Below, one piece after another: positions 37,798-51,097 of a stretch of DNA of 64,000 bases (position 1 is its first letter; each line of letters starts with the position of its first letter). The stretch comes from Albifimbria verrucaria (taxonomy: Eukaryota; Ascomycota; Sordariomycetes; Hypocreales; Stachybotryaceae), in assembly GCA_020081605.1 (NCBI GenBank), contig JAHREC010000062.1, positions 4,583,758 through 4,647,757 on the forward strand, read 5' to 3'. The notes beneath the pieces were generated by a model. That model was given only the letters and a program-made list of their open reading frames with translations. It did not search any database and was not told the DNA's origin. The translations under genes were made by a program, and so were the position numbers.

Positions 37798-39220
37798 TTG
37801 GTATCCAATAATGGTTTGGAGCCTGCGCTGATTCGCTGGACAAACCAAAACCTACAGGGAATTCTAACTTGAAGGGCTGGTTATGAGCATCTCTACTAGA
37901 TAATTAGGTTTCCGCATAGAGACTCATACAGACATATGCTCAGATTCACGAATCCACTTTTGAACCTCGTAGATTGTATCATGCTGGCATTGAGTAGCTA
38001 CAATTGACGGAGAAGTGTTTGTTAGAGTTACATTATTTCGCCAATGTGTCATAGAGCTCAGTACTGTTAGACATCCTGTAGCTTGAGAAAACCATTGCGT
38101 AAGAGCTCATCAATTCTTTTCAGCCAAGATGACCATCCTGGAGAACTTCAGGAGGCTCCGTGATCAAAGGAGTAAGATTAGCTCTCCTCTCCATACATTG
38201 CTAGGATTAGCACCATTAAACTAAAGCGGTAGAGACGCCGTGGTATACTAGCAGTTAGCGCAATTTCGGGCCCCGGGAAGGATTAAGTCTATGTATGCTA
38301 GCAGCCGTTCGTCCGTTGGTCTTGTAGAGGTACATTTTCTTGACCATGCAATTGAACAGTTGCTCCTTCGGCAAGCATTATGAATTAATTGAGGGCATAG
38401 TGCTGGGATATTACAAATGCTCTCTGTTTACACCTGGATACGCTTCTAGCCGATGCCAAAGAAGTGTAAACAACACGTTCTGGCCATTGCCGACAGGGCC
38501 AAGGCAACCGATAAAACCAACGATGGTGACCTGACTCAGGTAGGATATGGCGTCTGTGACGGACTTGCAGGGGCTAGCCACGTCTTTTGCTAGCGCTGCC
38601 GATGGGCTTCGACGTTTATTGCATACCCGAAGCTCGTAATGGCGTCACCAGGGAGCTTCTGAGAAATGCTTACATACTGTACTTGGACGTCCTGCTCACC
38701 GCAGCCACATTTCACCTTCCCCTTCTTCTTTGGCCTTGCACGAGCGAATCCGAGGCCGGCTTGTGACATTGAACTCCGAGGTACGGGTGAGCTACAGGAA
38801 CACGAGAACATTAATTAATAAAAGGGCCTCATATAACGTAGCCCCTGTTGATGTAACCAATGCCGTTGCGTTATGCGTATCGCTTGTTTCGCTGCCGCTC
38901 ATCTTTCAACTAAATCTTGGGGATTATATGGAGCACAGTTGCATATGTCTTGTCTTATTTCTAGCCCCACGCGCCAGAGGTTTCATTGAACAAGCCATCC
39001 CATGCGAAACAACAGCAAGCATTGCGATCCAGGTTCCACAATGCAAAATGAAGAAATGCAGGTGCCATCACACGTAACCCTGGTAATGATTAGCGGCGGC
39101 ACTGTCTTCTTCTTCATGCTTGTGAATGGATCAGATCCACTTGCCATAGCAGCTCGATCCACTTCCCCACAGAAAACCCTGATTTTTGACAGCGAGGGTC
39201 TCGAGACGATCACCCTTGGA
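37798..39220. other. Intergenic region
   Basis: No supported gene. The minus frame at 38590-38811 contains a short Lys/Cys/Gly-rich stretch (KKKGKVKCGCGEQDVQ) with a possible splice donor, but no second exon could be found. Confidence 0.45.
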
Positions 39221-40495
<1,275 letters not shown>

Positions 40496-41392
40496 TGCTG
40501 TATAGTTCTTATTCTAGGATTGATGATTGAGTTTCATGATGAACAATTCGAGGGAACACAAGGCCTCTAGTATCTAAAGCAATGCACATCTACGGAACTG
40601 TGTTTTTCCATTCAGACACTAACACCAGATGTTTGCGTATAGCTGAGTGGATTACACTAAGCTTGGTGCCGCGTTTCCACTTCAATGAAACGGCATTTGC
40701 ATGAGCTGAACTTCAGAACTCCAACAACCCACCCACCTAGGCTCCCGCTATCCTACTAGTGTTACCACTCCCCGACTGCCGAACCTTGTGCTGATTCATG
40801 GTTAAGTCAGTGGAGTTAGGCGGGTCGCCCTGAGTTTCGCACCGAGTAAAGCATCTTATTTCGGGAGGTAGCCTGTTCTGGTCTCTCGGCCGAGTCTGTT
40901 CTAACCATCGCTGTTTGCTGCCGCGCCAATATCAGACCGAGGAAGCTAGGGGAACCCTGTTCTCTGAATTGATTATGTCCCTCCTTAATGGGTCCCGGCT
41001 ACAGTTGAATCCCAACCGGTGGGCCCAATCCTCGTCCGAAACATCATTGCACACTGCATACGACGTGGTCGAAGACTGAAGCGTTCTGGGATGGGGCAGT
41101 TAGGGCCCTGTCAGCTTCCTTGTCTAGAAACACCCAACGCGGAGACTGTGACAAGTGTGGAAGCCCGGAAGAACTAACAAGCTCTTCACAGAGATCCTCT
41201 TGCCACTCGTGGGGCAAGTTCGACGCGTAGGCAATGTAGGAGGGTTATAATAAACACTGCTGCATATTATATGAGAACATTTCTTAATCCTGGGCACAAC
41301 CTGCAGCCGTTTGCAATATTTATCAGCACCCTGGCGGTTGCTTTCTTAGTTTCTTGATTGTTGTTATTCCGTTGTTTTTCGAGCGTTTTGCA
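40496..41392. promoter_or_regulatory. Divergent promoter between enoyl-CoA hydratase and TmpL-like genes
   Basis: 897 bases without a gene. A TATA-like element (ggttataataaac, about 41243) lies 150 bases before the TmpL-like start, followed by a pyrimidine-rich leader. Confidence 0.4.
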
Positions 41393-44300
41393 ATGGCTTC
41401 ATTCCACGGGTTGGAAGAGCTTCCCTCGCGGACCAAGTCCTCTTCAATCAGTTCAGCCGAGGCCAGAAAGTCAAAATTCCCTATGGTGTGGTCCACCATG
41501 CCTTTGAAGCTATCGCGTCAGCCAATCCCCACGTCACCGCTGTTCGTCATTATGATGGGACAACTATCACATACAGCGAGCTCAATCGGCGGGCAAATGT
41601 GTTGGCAAATGAGCTCAGGACCAATTACCGCTTGAGAAAAGGTGACCGTGCTGTTCTCGTCTACTCTCGCTGTATCGAGATGGTCGTGTTTATCTTTGCC
41701 ATCTTGAAGGCTGGTGGGCAGTACGTGCCCCTAGATGGCGGCATTATCCCTGAAGATACACTTCAGTATGATATTCTGGACTCAAGGGCTCGAGTTGTCC
41801 TCTGTACACCCAAGTTCGAAAGCAAGGTGTGGAACTGTATTCCTGAAGACATGCAGTCACAGATTGGTGTCATGGCACTGGATGCCAACAGCCAGTTGTG
41901 GCTCACCGGCAACACTTCCACTCCATCTGTAGATGTAACGCCCGATGATGGCGCATATGTCATCTATACATCAGGCACGACTGGCCGACCAAAGGGCGTG
42001 GATGTTCGACATAGAGGCGTTACAAACACTCTACTAGCTGAACCTTCTAAGCTTGGAATTACTGTTGGATCCAATGTTGCACAGCAGCTGAATGTAGGAT
42101 TTGATATGTGTAAGCGTCAAGATGGATTGAGATGTGAGATATTCTGCTAAACTATCTCTAGGTGCGTGGGAGATCCTGGGAACCATGATCAACGGTGGCA
42201 CTCTCCATATTAGGGAAGCGGAGACGCCCTTTGGCAAGATTGTCTGCAGCGAGTTGACACCGTCATTGCGACCCCCTCAGTTGTTCTGAAACAGATGCCT
42301 CGACGCGAAGATTTTCCAAACATTCGAACTATTGCGGTGGGCGGCGAGCCATGCCCGCTTGCACTGGCGGAAGAATGGGCGCCATATGTGAGGTTCTGGA
42401 ATGTATGCGGCCCCACTGAGATCAGCATCTTGAACACCGCACACCGTCACCGTCCCGGCAAGACGTTGTCCATTGGAAAGCCAAATCCTAATACCAACGT
42501 TTATGTACTGGATGAGAACGACAAGCCAGTTCGCATTGGTGAACCCGGCGTTATGTGGGCTGGTGGACCTGGCGTTTCCCGGGGATACTTGAACCTACCA
42601 GAACTTACGGCAGAGCGCTATAAGCCTGACAAGTTTACCAGGGATGGGTAAGGAGCTTGTAGCCCTTCTTGTTGGACCATTACTGACATCTTTCAGCGGT
42701 TTGATGTTCAACACTGGCGACCTGGCCCGTTGGCTCGAAGACGGCAGCCTGGAGCCTCTTGGCCGCAAGGACGAACAAGTGAAGATTTCCGGGTTTCGGG
42801 TTGAGCTTGATGGTGTATCACGAGCGATCGAGAAGTGTCCAACGATTATCAAAGGCTGTGCACTCAAAATCGGAGACAAACTTTGGGGTTTCTACTCTGC
42901 CCCTGCACCTATTGATCAACAAGAGCTGAAGGCAGTGGTTGGCCATGGACTTCCATTCTATGCAGTTCCAACGGTTTGGAAGTGGCTCCCTGTTATCCAG
43001 TTGACCCCCAACGGCAAGGTTGATAAGCGGGCTTTGAAGGCCGTCGCCGAAGGCGAATCACATCCCACACTTGATCCGCAGTCAATTGTCCTCGCAAACA
43101 CCGAGGCTTCGAAGCCGTTGGCCCTCGAGCTGGCAACACCACGCTCACTCAAGAAGCATTTGTCTCTCACTTTCGATGTTGCATCGCCTGTAACTCTAGT
43201 TGACTCGCAAGAGAATTGGCCAGGACTGGAAAAGGGTGAAGTCGAAATAGTCGATGGGGAGCCGGAAGAATTTGAACTGCCCAAAAGAAGGGTTTCCACG
43301 GGTGGCGATGGATTCGACATCGCGGACTCTCTGCGTACCGCAAGCTATTCGGTATCATTTTCCTCAGTAACCTTGCTGTCTTCGTCTGGATGCTCTGGGA
43401 GAGCCGACGGGTAAACTTCTCTTTACCGACTCCACATATCGCCACCGCAGTTGCCGCCAACCTGCTCTGCGCCGTCTTGCTTCGCCAAGATTACGTCGTC
43501 AATCTTATCTTCTGGGCTTGCTCACGACTCTCTACATCATTTCCCTTGAGTATCCGTAGGCACTTTGCGAGAGTCTACCACAACGGTGGAGTCCACTCTG
43601 GCTGTGCTGTATCTGCATCTGTTTGGTGGATTATTTTCACTGGTGCCGCAACTGGTAACGCTTTTTCTTCCAATCCAGCATATCCTATAGACATGGCTAC
43701 TCTGCTACTGTCCTATCTGATTTTGCTGCTGCTCATGACCATTCTCGTCATGGCATATCCTGCTATTCGTGCCAAGTTGCATAACCAGTTTGAGTGTACG
43801 CACCGCTTTGCAGGCTGGACTGCTCTGGCTTTGGTTTGGGCACACGTCATATTATCTGCCAATTCTGCTTCAACTTTGGACCGGCCTTTTGTTCTGGTTC
43901 TATTTACGACACCTTCCTTATATCTCATTTTTCTAGCGACACTCAGTATTGCGCTTCCCTGGATGCGCCTTCGCCGCGTCAAAGTGGTTCCTGAGCCCCT
44001 TTCCAAGCACGCCGTTCGTTTACACTTCGACTTCATCACACCCGGGCCCTGCACTTCACGTGGTGTTCGTATCACGGATAGGCCGTTGGTGGAATGGCAT
44101 GCTTTTGCTGCCATTCCTGAACCTAGTGGCAAGGGATTCAGTATCATCGTATCCAAGGCTGGCGACTGGACGAAGAAGATTATTGAGAACCCGCCTACTT
44201 CAATCTGGACTCGTGGCACCCCTGCGTCCGGTGTATTGGCCGTTGCTCCTCTCTTCAAAAAGGTCGTCCTTGTAGCCACAGGTTCCGGCATTGGGCCTTG

Positions 44301-44598
44301 CATGCCTGTTCTTATGGAAAGGCGTGTTCCTGCGCGAGTTTTATGGAGCACCAAAAACCCATTGAAGACCTATGGCCAGGGCGTCATGGATACTCTCCTT
44401 GCTGCTGATCCAGATGCGCTTATCTGGGACTCTGACCATCGTGGTCGTCCAGATCTCGTGAAGCTAGCTTATCAACTGTATAAAGAGAGTGGAGCTGAGT
44501 GTGTCTGCATTATTTCAAACGGACCAACGACAAATAAGTTTGTTTATCAGATGGAAAGCCGCGGTGTACCCGCATTCGGCCCAATTTGGGATTCGTAA
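41393..44598 (+). CDS. TmpL-type fusion: adenylation domain plus transmembrane FAD/NAD(P) reductase-like domain (three frameshifts)
   Basis: Exons are 41393-42109, 42162-42647 and 42697-44598. Residues ~35-560 form an NRPS-type adenylation domain: YVIYTSGTTGRPKGV (A3), NVCGPTEISI (A5), FNTGDLARW (A7), QVKISGFRVELD (A8) and LTPNGKVDKRAL (A10). No carrier (LGGxS) domain follows. An acidic linker of about 110 residues leads to a six-helix membrane domain with YHNGGVHSG and HRFAGW plus a second His 13 residues on, then a nucleotide-binding fold with VVLVATGSGIGP and a C-terminal GPIWDS. This is the layout of fungal TmpL, a Woronin-body-associated redox protein needed for oxidative homeostasis. 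Breaks lie at 41439-41440 (C), 42213-42215 (G) and 43335 (G). Restored length is about 1035 residues. The substrate of the A domain is unknown. Confidence 0.85.
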
Positions 44599-45680
44599 AT
44601 CCCTGGAATATTTGTCATGTCTTTAGATTGAAGCACTTAATCATTTAGCAAAATTGATATTTTATTATCTTTAGATAAAGTTTATGTGCGATTTGACAAG
44701 CGTTGTTTCAGTGTTGCTAGTATCGAAATGTCTAGCTGTCATCCAAGTGTCCTTTGTTTCAGAAGCCACGCTTCTAAATGAGTCTAAGTCAAAAGCAACA
44801 GATGTACGTCACTTGTTTGCAATCCCATTTCTCCCTTGCTGGGGAATATTGTTGAGATTTTTGGCACTGAAGAACAGGAGCATATAATATCTCAAGGGCG
44901 GAGGACCCAATAGTGACTGGATACTGCCGCAGGTTGTTCCTGGGAGAGTTCATCGTTGACCAAGATGAGTGGATCGCCTTTTAAGGCCAAAACGGACAGA
45001 ATTGATTGGTTAGGATATTTCCACTTATACGGGTCTCAAGCATCTTAAACTAGGTTGCTAGTTCCCTAGCTTCTGTGCAGACCTTTCCTGTCTCAAACTC
45101 AGATATCATTAATTCGTGTTTACCTACCACATTAATAAGGTGTGGCTTTTGACTTTTGCGGAGTATTGTTCATATGATATGAGCGGTATGGTAAAAAAGG
45201 CGACACAGCGCCACAAAGCCTACCTCCACCATTCTGTTAGTACGGAGGCATTCTTTGATGTCCTAAATTTTGGGAGCATCACGGGATTGCTTCGAACAAT
45301 TAAGCTCATTAGATGTAACCAAAAGGTTTAAGTTATTTACTAGGCTCCTAGAACTCGGGTTTAGCTCTTAAGCTACCGTACTATGAAACTTCCCTGGTTT
45401 ACCAAGAACCTTTCATCAGATCTCAACCTGGCGATCCTGTAGGGGATATTCTTCCTCATAGTGATCGAGGAGAGCATGGGCCTGAGGTCAGGGAATTAAC
45501 CTAAAATCTTAGGCTCATTACTAGCTATAGCGTTCGGGAAAGCGTGGTGACGCTGCGCACCCGCTGTTGCATAAATACATGACCCCGCCATGATCAATAT
45601 CCATATTGTATGAAGATTCCCGGCTTGGATCCATCTTTCCCAAAACACATACCTGAGGAATCGAACCTATATCAACAGCA
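44599..45680. other. Intergenic region
   Basis: AT-rich with no supported gene. It separates the two tmp paralogues. Confidence 0.5.
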
Positions 45681-47148
45681 ATGGCACAGAGTCCTGACGT
45701 AACCTCGATCAAGACCATGGAGGAGAAAGGAAAGGTCGTCCCTTGGATCCGATCCAACGAGATTCAACTACCAGACCAACGCGGCACTGATTTGACGCGC
45801 AAGCTCCGGCGTAAGTTGCAAGCTCCAAGGGATGAACCCATTGCATGTCAGATCTAACCTATCTCCAGATAAACACGCATCCACATATAGAAAGATTTTT
45901 GCGCTAATTTTTACAGCCAATGCAGCTGTCTTCATCGCCCTCATGGTTACATCGAACGCTATGCCACTATCAAGGGACGCTGCCAGCGCTGCCTCTGCTA
46001 ATCTCATGGTTTGCATCCTATTTCGCCAAGAAGAGTTTGTAAACCTGTGCTATGAGATCGCTGTGCTTGCTCCGCATTCATGGCCTCTCAGTATTAGGAA
46101 ACGCCTGGCCAAGGTCTTCCACTATGGAGGCTGTCATAGCGGCGCCGGTGTCGCTGCGGTTGTTTGGTATTTAACCTACACTATTCTGGCAACACAGGAA
46201 TGGAACCAGGACAGAATTGATTACAGGTTGATCAATGTTTGTATCAGCTGGGTAGTGGTTGCCATGTTTCTCACCATTTTAGTGTCGGCGTATCCCACCA
46301 TCCGGAGGAAATTCCACGATCATTTTGAAGCTTTCCACCGCTTTGCAGGGTGGGTATCTCTCGGATCATTCTGGGTGCATAACATCATCTCGGCTAGAGT
46401 CACGTCACAAGAGTGGCATAAATCTCTGTCATATGTTTTGGTTCGCTCGCCGAACTTCTGGTGCATTTGTGTCACAACAACCTGCACAATCGCCTCTTGG
46501 TCACGTCTCCGCCGCCGAGTCGTGTATCCCGAGAAGCTTAGCAATCACGCCACACGTCTTCATTTCAAGTACAGAGGAATGAAGCCGTTTTATGGTCTCA
46601 AAATCAGCGACAAGCCTTTGACCGAATGGCACGCGTTTGCAACCGTTCCGGACGTTGAGCCTGAGTCTGGCCATGTTTACGGTTTCAGTATTGTTGTCTC
46701 CAATGCTGGAGATTTCACTAAAAAGCAAATAATGAATACCGACGAGCGAAGACTGTGGATTCGCGGCGCCCCTCTCCATGGACTATTATACACGTCAAAA
46801 CTCTTCCGCCGAATTGTTATTGTGGCTACCGGGTCTGGTATAGGACCCTGCCTTTCGTTGTTACATGCGAATGTGACACCAGTTCGTGTCTTATGGTCTA
46901 CTCGAGACCCGGAAACAACGTATGGTCCGACTGTTATTGAAGCTGTGCAAATAGCCGACCCTAATGCAGTCGTCTGGAATACCACTACAAGGGGATATCC
47001 AGATATTGTAAGTGAAACATATAGATTGGTAAAAGAATCCGATGCTGAGGCTGTTTATATCATTTCGAATCCCAAAGTAACAGAGAAGGTAGTCTTTGGG
47101 ATGCAAACACGTGGTGTGCCGGCTTATGGTGCAATCTTTGATTCATAG
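45681..47148 (+). CDS. TmpA-type transmembrane flavoprotein, paralogue of the upstream reductase domain
   Basis: An intact 469-residue protein; exon 1 is 45681-45810 and exon 2 is 45869-47148. The whole protein aligns with the C-terminal half of the TmpL-like neighbour. Shared features are RKIFALIFTANAAVF versus RKLFGIIFLSNLAVF, FHYGGCHSG, FHRFAGW plus a His 13 residues on, IVIVATGSGIGPC, ARVLWST-like RVLWSTRDPETTYGP and the terminal GAIFDS. It lacks the adenylation domain. TmpA of Aspergillus nidulans is a membrane flavoprotein acting in a signalling pathway for conidiation, so a redox-signalling role is possible. Six membrane segments at residues ~55-250 and a cytosolic nucleotide-binding domain are predicted. 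The tandem position suggests domain duplication or fission. Confidence 0.85.
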
Positions 47149-47974
47149 TTTACAAAGTATTTCGATCAAAGGTATAAGATCATTCATTCAGTCAATCAAA
47201 TTGTTGGCACTAGGCGATAATGAGCCGCATAGTGACTGCTGTAAATACATCAGTGCGTAAATTTCATCAGGCACGAGGATCACGGGAAACGTCTTATCCA
47301 TCTTTGGGATGGTTCTCGGTCTTCGTTTGCTGCTAGATTCTTAACACCGATCAATGAAATATAAGAACATATGTAATCCACAGTGTGACAATCAAGATTG
47401 TGGTTGGCGTTCGTCTTGCAGGTCTGTCATCTGGGAGACTGTGCTGGATTACTTACAGGACAATATTAGAGCATACACTATCCGAAATACATGGAGATTC
47501 TATTGCTTCTCACTAGTTCGAAGATACGTTGGATCCTTTATCGGAATACGCACGTAACAAAACTTTTAAAGTGTCCGTTACCCCTGCGGCAAACGACGTT
47601 GCTACTGGAGCCAAGACCTGCAAGATAAATAAAACCGCTCAAACATGCTCACTACCTATCATTGGTGCAATTTCAGTGGCAGAATTATGCTAAATTGGTG
47701 TGAAGAGTCCGTTGGAGTGCCTCGGATGCTTGAACGGTTTAGATGATATTATGGCACCATTATAATATGGACAAGCCTTGGAGTGGAATTGAAGGTAAGA
47801 GGCGAGCATTGTGGCTTCTTGGCACTCCTGAGTGACCATATTAGCTCATATTCCCTCACTCTCATCACATAAAAAGAAGTGTTGAATGGTCGTCCTCCGT
47901 TGCTACCTGGCTACTCCATATTCCCATTGTTAGGCAATGGAATCCTGATTATGCAACACATTCCAACTCTCAAA
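47149..47974. other. Intergenic region
   Basis: AT-rich with no supported gene. The frame continuing upstream of 47975 lacks an earlier well-placed ATG except one at 47951. Confidence 0.5.
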
Positions 47975-50320
47975 ATGGCTACGTTGAGACGTTTCCTGCT
48001 ACAGTTGCTTCTCCTGGTTTCTCATGCTGTTACCGTTCGGGGTGACGGCACAGGCCTCATTGGATGGGGCAAGACACTTTACAACCCAACATGCAGCTTT
48101 GCTTGTCGCAATGTTATAAGAAAACAGCAACTTCAATGCACGCCTGCTTCAGGTGGAGAAAATCACGGCACAGCTCATAATCCTGTCTCCACACCTCCGA
48201 GTTGTTTTGTCAATGATCCGGTCTTCTTGAAAACCATGGCTCTCTGCATAGATATATACTGTTCATTGAGTGACAAGCCAAAGATCAGTCTAATTGAGGA
48301 TTACTGGGCCTCCCATCTTGGAACCGGTACACTTGGAGACTATAGCCATGTGCCAGCTATGTCCTACCACAAAGCGCTGGCTCTTGCTCGAAATGACGAA
48401 GCTCGAGCAGCTGGTAACAAAACTTCAAGCAGCAACAACCAATCAAGTGGCGACGAGGGAAAACCCATATTGATTGCGCGACAACATAGTCACGATGAGC
48501 CGGAGGATATAGAGATGAAACATTTTAATGTGTCCAGTCCATTGCCCGCGGCTGCTGGTGGGAGCTCCATTCTCAACGCGACCAGCTTCGTCACTCCAAA
48601 GGACTGGCAGCTGCAGTACAACTACATGTCAGATTTTGAGACTAATGAGAAAGGGCATTCTACAACGACGTAATTATAATACCCTTGGCTGACTTGATTA
48701 AATCAGAATGTTGACTGCTTGCAGTATAGTCATTAGCATCGTTGCCATCGGTTTGCCAGTTGCCCTGTCCCTCATCAGGTGTATCCCCGGCCTCTCAACT
48801 AGCCGTGGCTGGATGTACGTCCAATCAATTATGAGATATCCTGCAGCTTGGGGAAGACATCATCGCGTGCCTTTTATGTTTGGTATCGTGCCTACTAGAG
48901 GGCAGTTGCTATACATTTTCCTTATCAGCTTTCTCAATGTCATTCTTTTACTCGCACCATACGTTATCACTCAACCACAGGCCAGCTTCCCTCAACAAAT
49001 ATGCAAACGCTAAGCATAATTGGTAACCGGGCTGGCTCAATGGTTATGGGAAACGTTGTGGCCCTGATTCTCTTCTCCGCACGAAACAATGTGTTGTTTC
49101 TCGCCACCGATTGGAGTTATAGCACCTACCTCCTGCTCCATCGATGGCTTGGATACTGGGCCATATTGCATACAATTATCCACTCATTTATGTTAATGGC
49201 CAACTACGTCATAAAGGGCACATACAAAGATGAACTGGTGCGAGAATATTGGGTATGGGGCATAGTTGGAACAGTTGCTGCTTCCGCAATCCTGATATCT
49301 TCTTTACTCCCGTTCCGGCAGAAGTTCTACGAGATCTTTCTTGCGTCCCATGTGGTTCTGTCCCTCTTGTTCCTTATCGGGTACTACTATCATATTTGGT
49401 ACTGCTATTCGTACAACTGGGGATACGAAATTTGGATGTTTATTGCAGGAGGCATATGGGGTGCCGACCGTACCATCCGGCTTGGACGTATGATACTTGA
49501 GGGAGTCGTACTGCAGTCGTTACGGCGATTGGGGAGCGAACGCAGAATACATTCGCATTGATGTTAATGGTCTGTCCCTGGACGGTGGGGTCGTCTATCT
49601 TTGCTTTCCATCGCTCACATGGCGATTTTGGGAAAGCCATCCTTTTCGGTGGCATACAACAGCTCTGAAAGAAATGGTTCATCAGTTTCTGTGGCTTCCA
49701 ACCACGCAGCATCGACTTCCAAGGAAACGGAGCTTACATCTCCAGCAGTCTTGGACGCTTCAAAAGCAATTGCCGTACCTATCAACGATAGAGATGGTTT
49801 AACTACTACTTTCTTCTGCCGCACCCGGGCTGGAATGACGAAAGTTCTCGCCAATCGTGCTTTGAAGACAGCAGGGTTCCAAGCTCGCCTTCGAGTATTG
49901 GTGGAAGGTCCATACAACCATTCAGGACGTATAGCCTCCCAGCTCAACAGTTGTAAAAGCATCCTGTGCATTGCTGGTGGAGTGGGCATCACCGGCTGCC
50001 TCCCATACACGAAGTACGACAACAAAGATATTAGATTGTTTTGGTCAAACCGAAAGCCAGACTTGGCGGATGAAATGGCACCCATTCTTGCTCAGCTCAC
50101 CGCCAACGTGCAGCTAGAAACCACAGTTGGTCAAAGATTAGATTTGGAATCTATTTTGAGGAAGGAACTATTGAGCGACATAGATGGAGGTTTACTAGCT
50201 ATCATTGTGTGCGGACCTCCAGGCATGGCGGACGAAGTAAGGGAAAAGATCACACGGCTGGCAAGGTTCAATACTTTGAGTCGACCATACCTACTACTCG
50301 ATGAGGCATTTAGTTGGTGA
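47975..50320 (+). CDS. Ferric/cupric reductase transmembrane component (four frameshifts)
   Basis: A FRE-family metalloreductase of the plasma membrane that passes electrons from NADPH via FAD and two hemes to external Fe3+ or Cu2+. Exon 1 is 47975-48669 and exon 2 is 48707-50320; the 37-base intron is very short. A signal peptide (LLQLLLLVSHAVTVRG) and an extracellular domain of about 210 residues with several Cys lead into the membrane core. Heme-ligand His pairs lie in LLHRWLGYWAILHTIIHSF and SHVVLSLLFLIGYYYH. FAD motif WESHPFSVAY and NADPH motifs AGGVGITGCLPY and VCGPPGM follow. Breaks lie at 48989-48991 (C), 49501-49503 (G), 49531-49534 (G) and 49643-49646 (T). Restored length is about 770 residues, normal for the family. 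Confidence 0.88.
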
Positions 50321-51097
50321 AATGTAGGGATCAACATGGCCATTGTCAAGGTAATAGTTCGTTTATCTTAATAATGGAACTTTCGCTTATCTATACCAGG
50401 CACTTGCATAGATTTCCAAAGACATCCTCCCTCAGTGATTATTAGGATGTAGGAGTAATTTGGATAGTTTGTGCAATTACACGCTCATTTGTTATAAACA
50501 AGCTCAACATGCTGCCCATATGACCGGGCAGTACCCTAACTCGAAACCTCGAATCCAAGTTCCGAGATGGCTATGATCTGGCAGACCCTCCAGGACTAGG
50601 GATGAGGCAGGCTCCTAGGTGGCAACCTCATGATGCCAGGATCCGTGAAAGCAATTGTTCTAGATTCTTCTCGCACTACAGGAAAGGGCCTATATTACGA
50701 CGGTCATAAGAGACAAATGGTTCCGATTGGATAACCGAGGGCTAACACTGAGTCTAGGCGCGGGAAATACAACAGAACTGCATATTGTTTGTCATACCCA
50801 AAGCAACATTACCCCTATTACAGTAGCGAGTAACAAATAGGCTATGTTATTATGTATGTTGGTAGGTATGTTGGTACTCTCAGGGACAAGCCCTTGCAAC
50901 TTCCAATAACATGCCGTTGGCGCACATGGTTTAAAGTGGCCCTCAACAGCTCATCATCTGAATGGCTCGCTTCCATGCATCCAATGTTTGGAATCGGTGC
51001 GGGGTTTTCCGCTGTGGAAAATAAAATCGCAGAGTGTCTCACTCTTTGTTGTCATCGAGTATTGTTACACATCATATTTGCACTAACCCTTGACACC
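50321..51097. other. Intergenic region
   Basis: No supported gene. A short duplicated phrase (tatgttggtaggtatgttgg) lies at 50854-50875. The open frame of the next gene extends upstream to 50852 but without coding character. Confidence 0.5.

Noticed and set aside
43713..44354. 213-codon minus-strand open frame
   Set aside because: Antisense to the conserved reductase domain of the TmpL-like gene; composition is that of a shadow frame.
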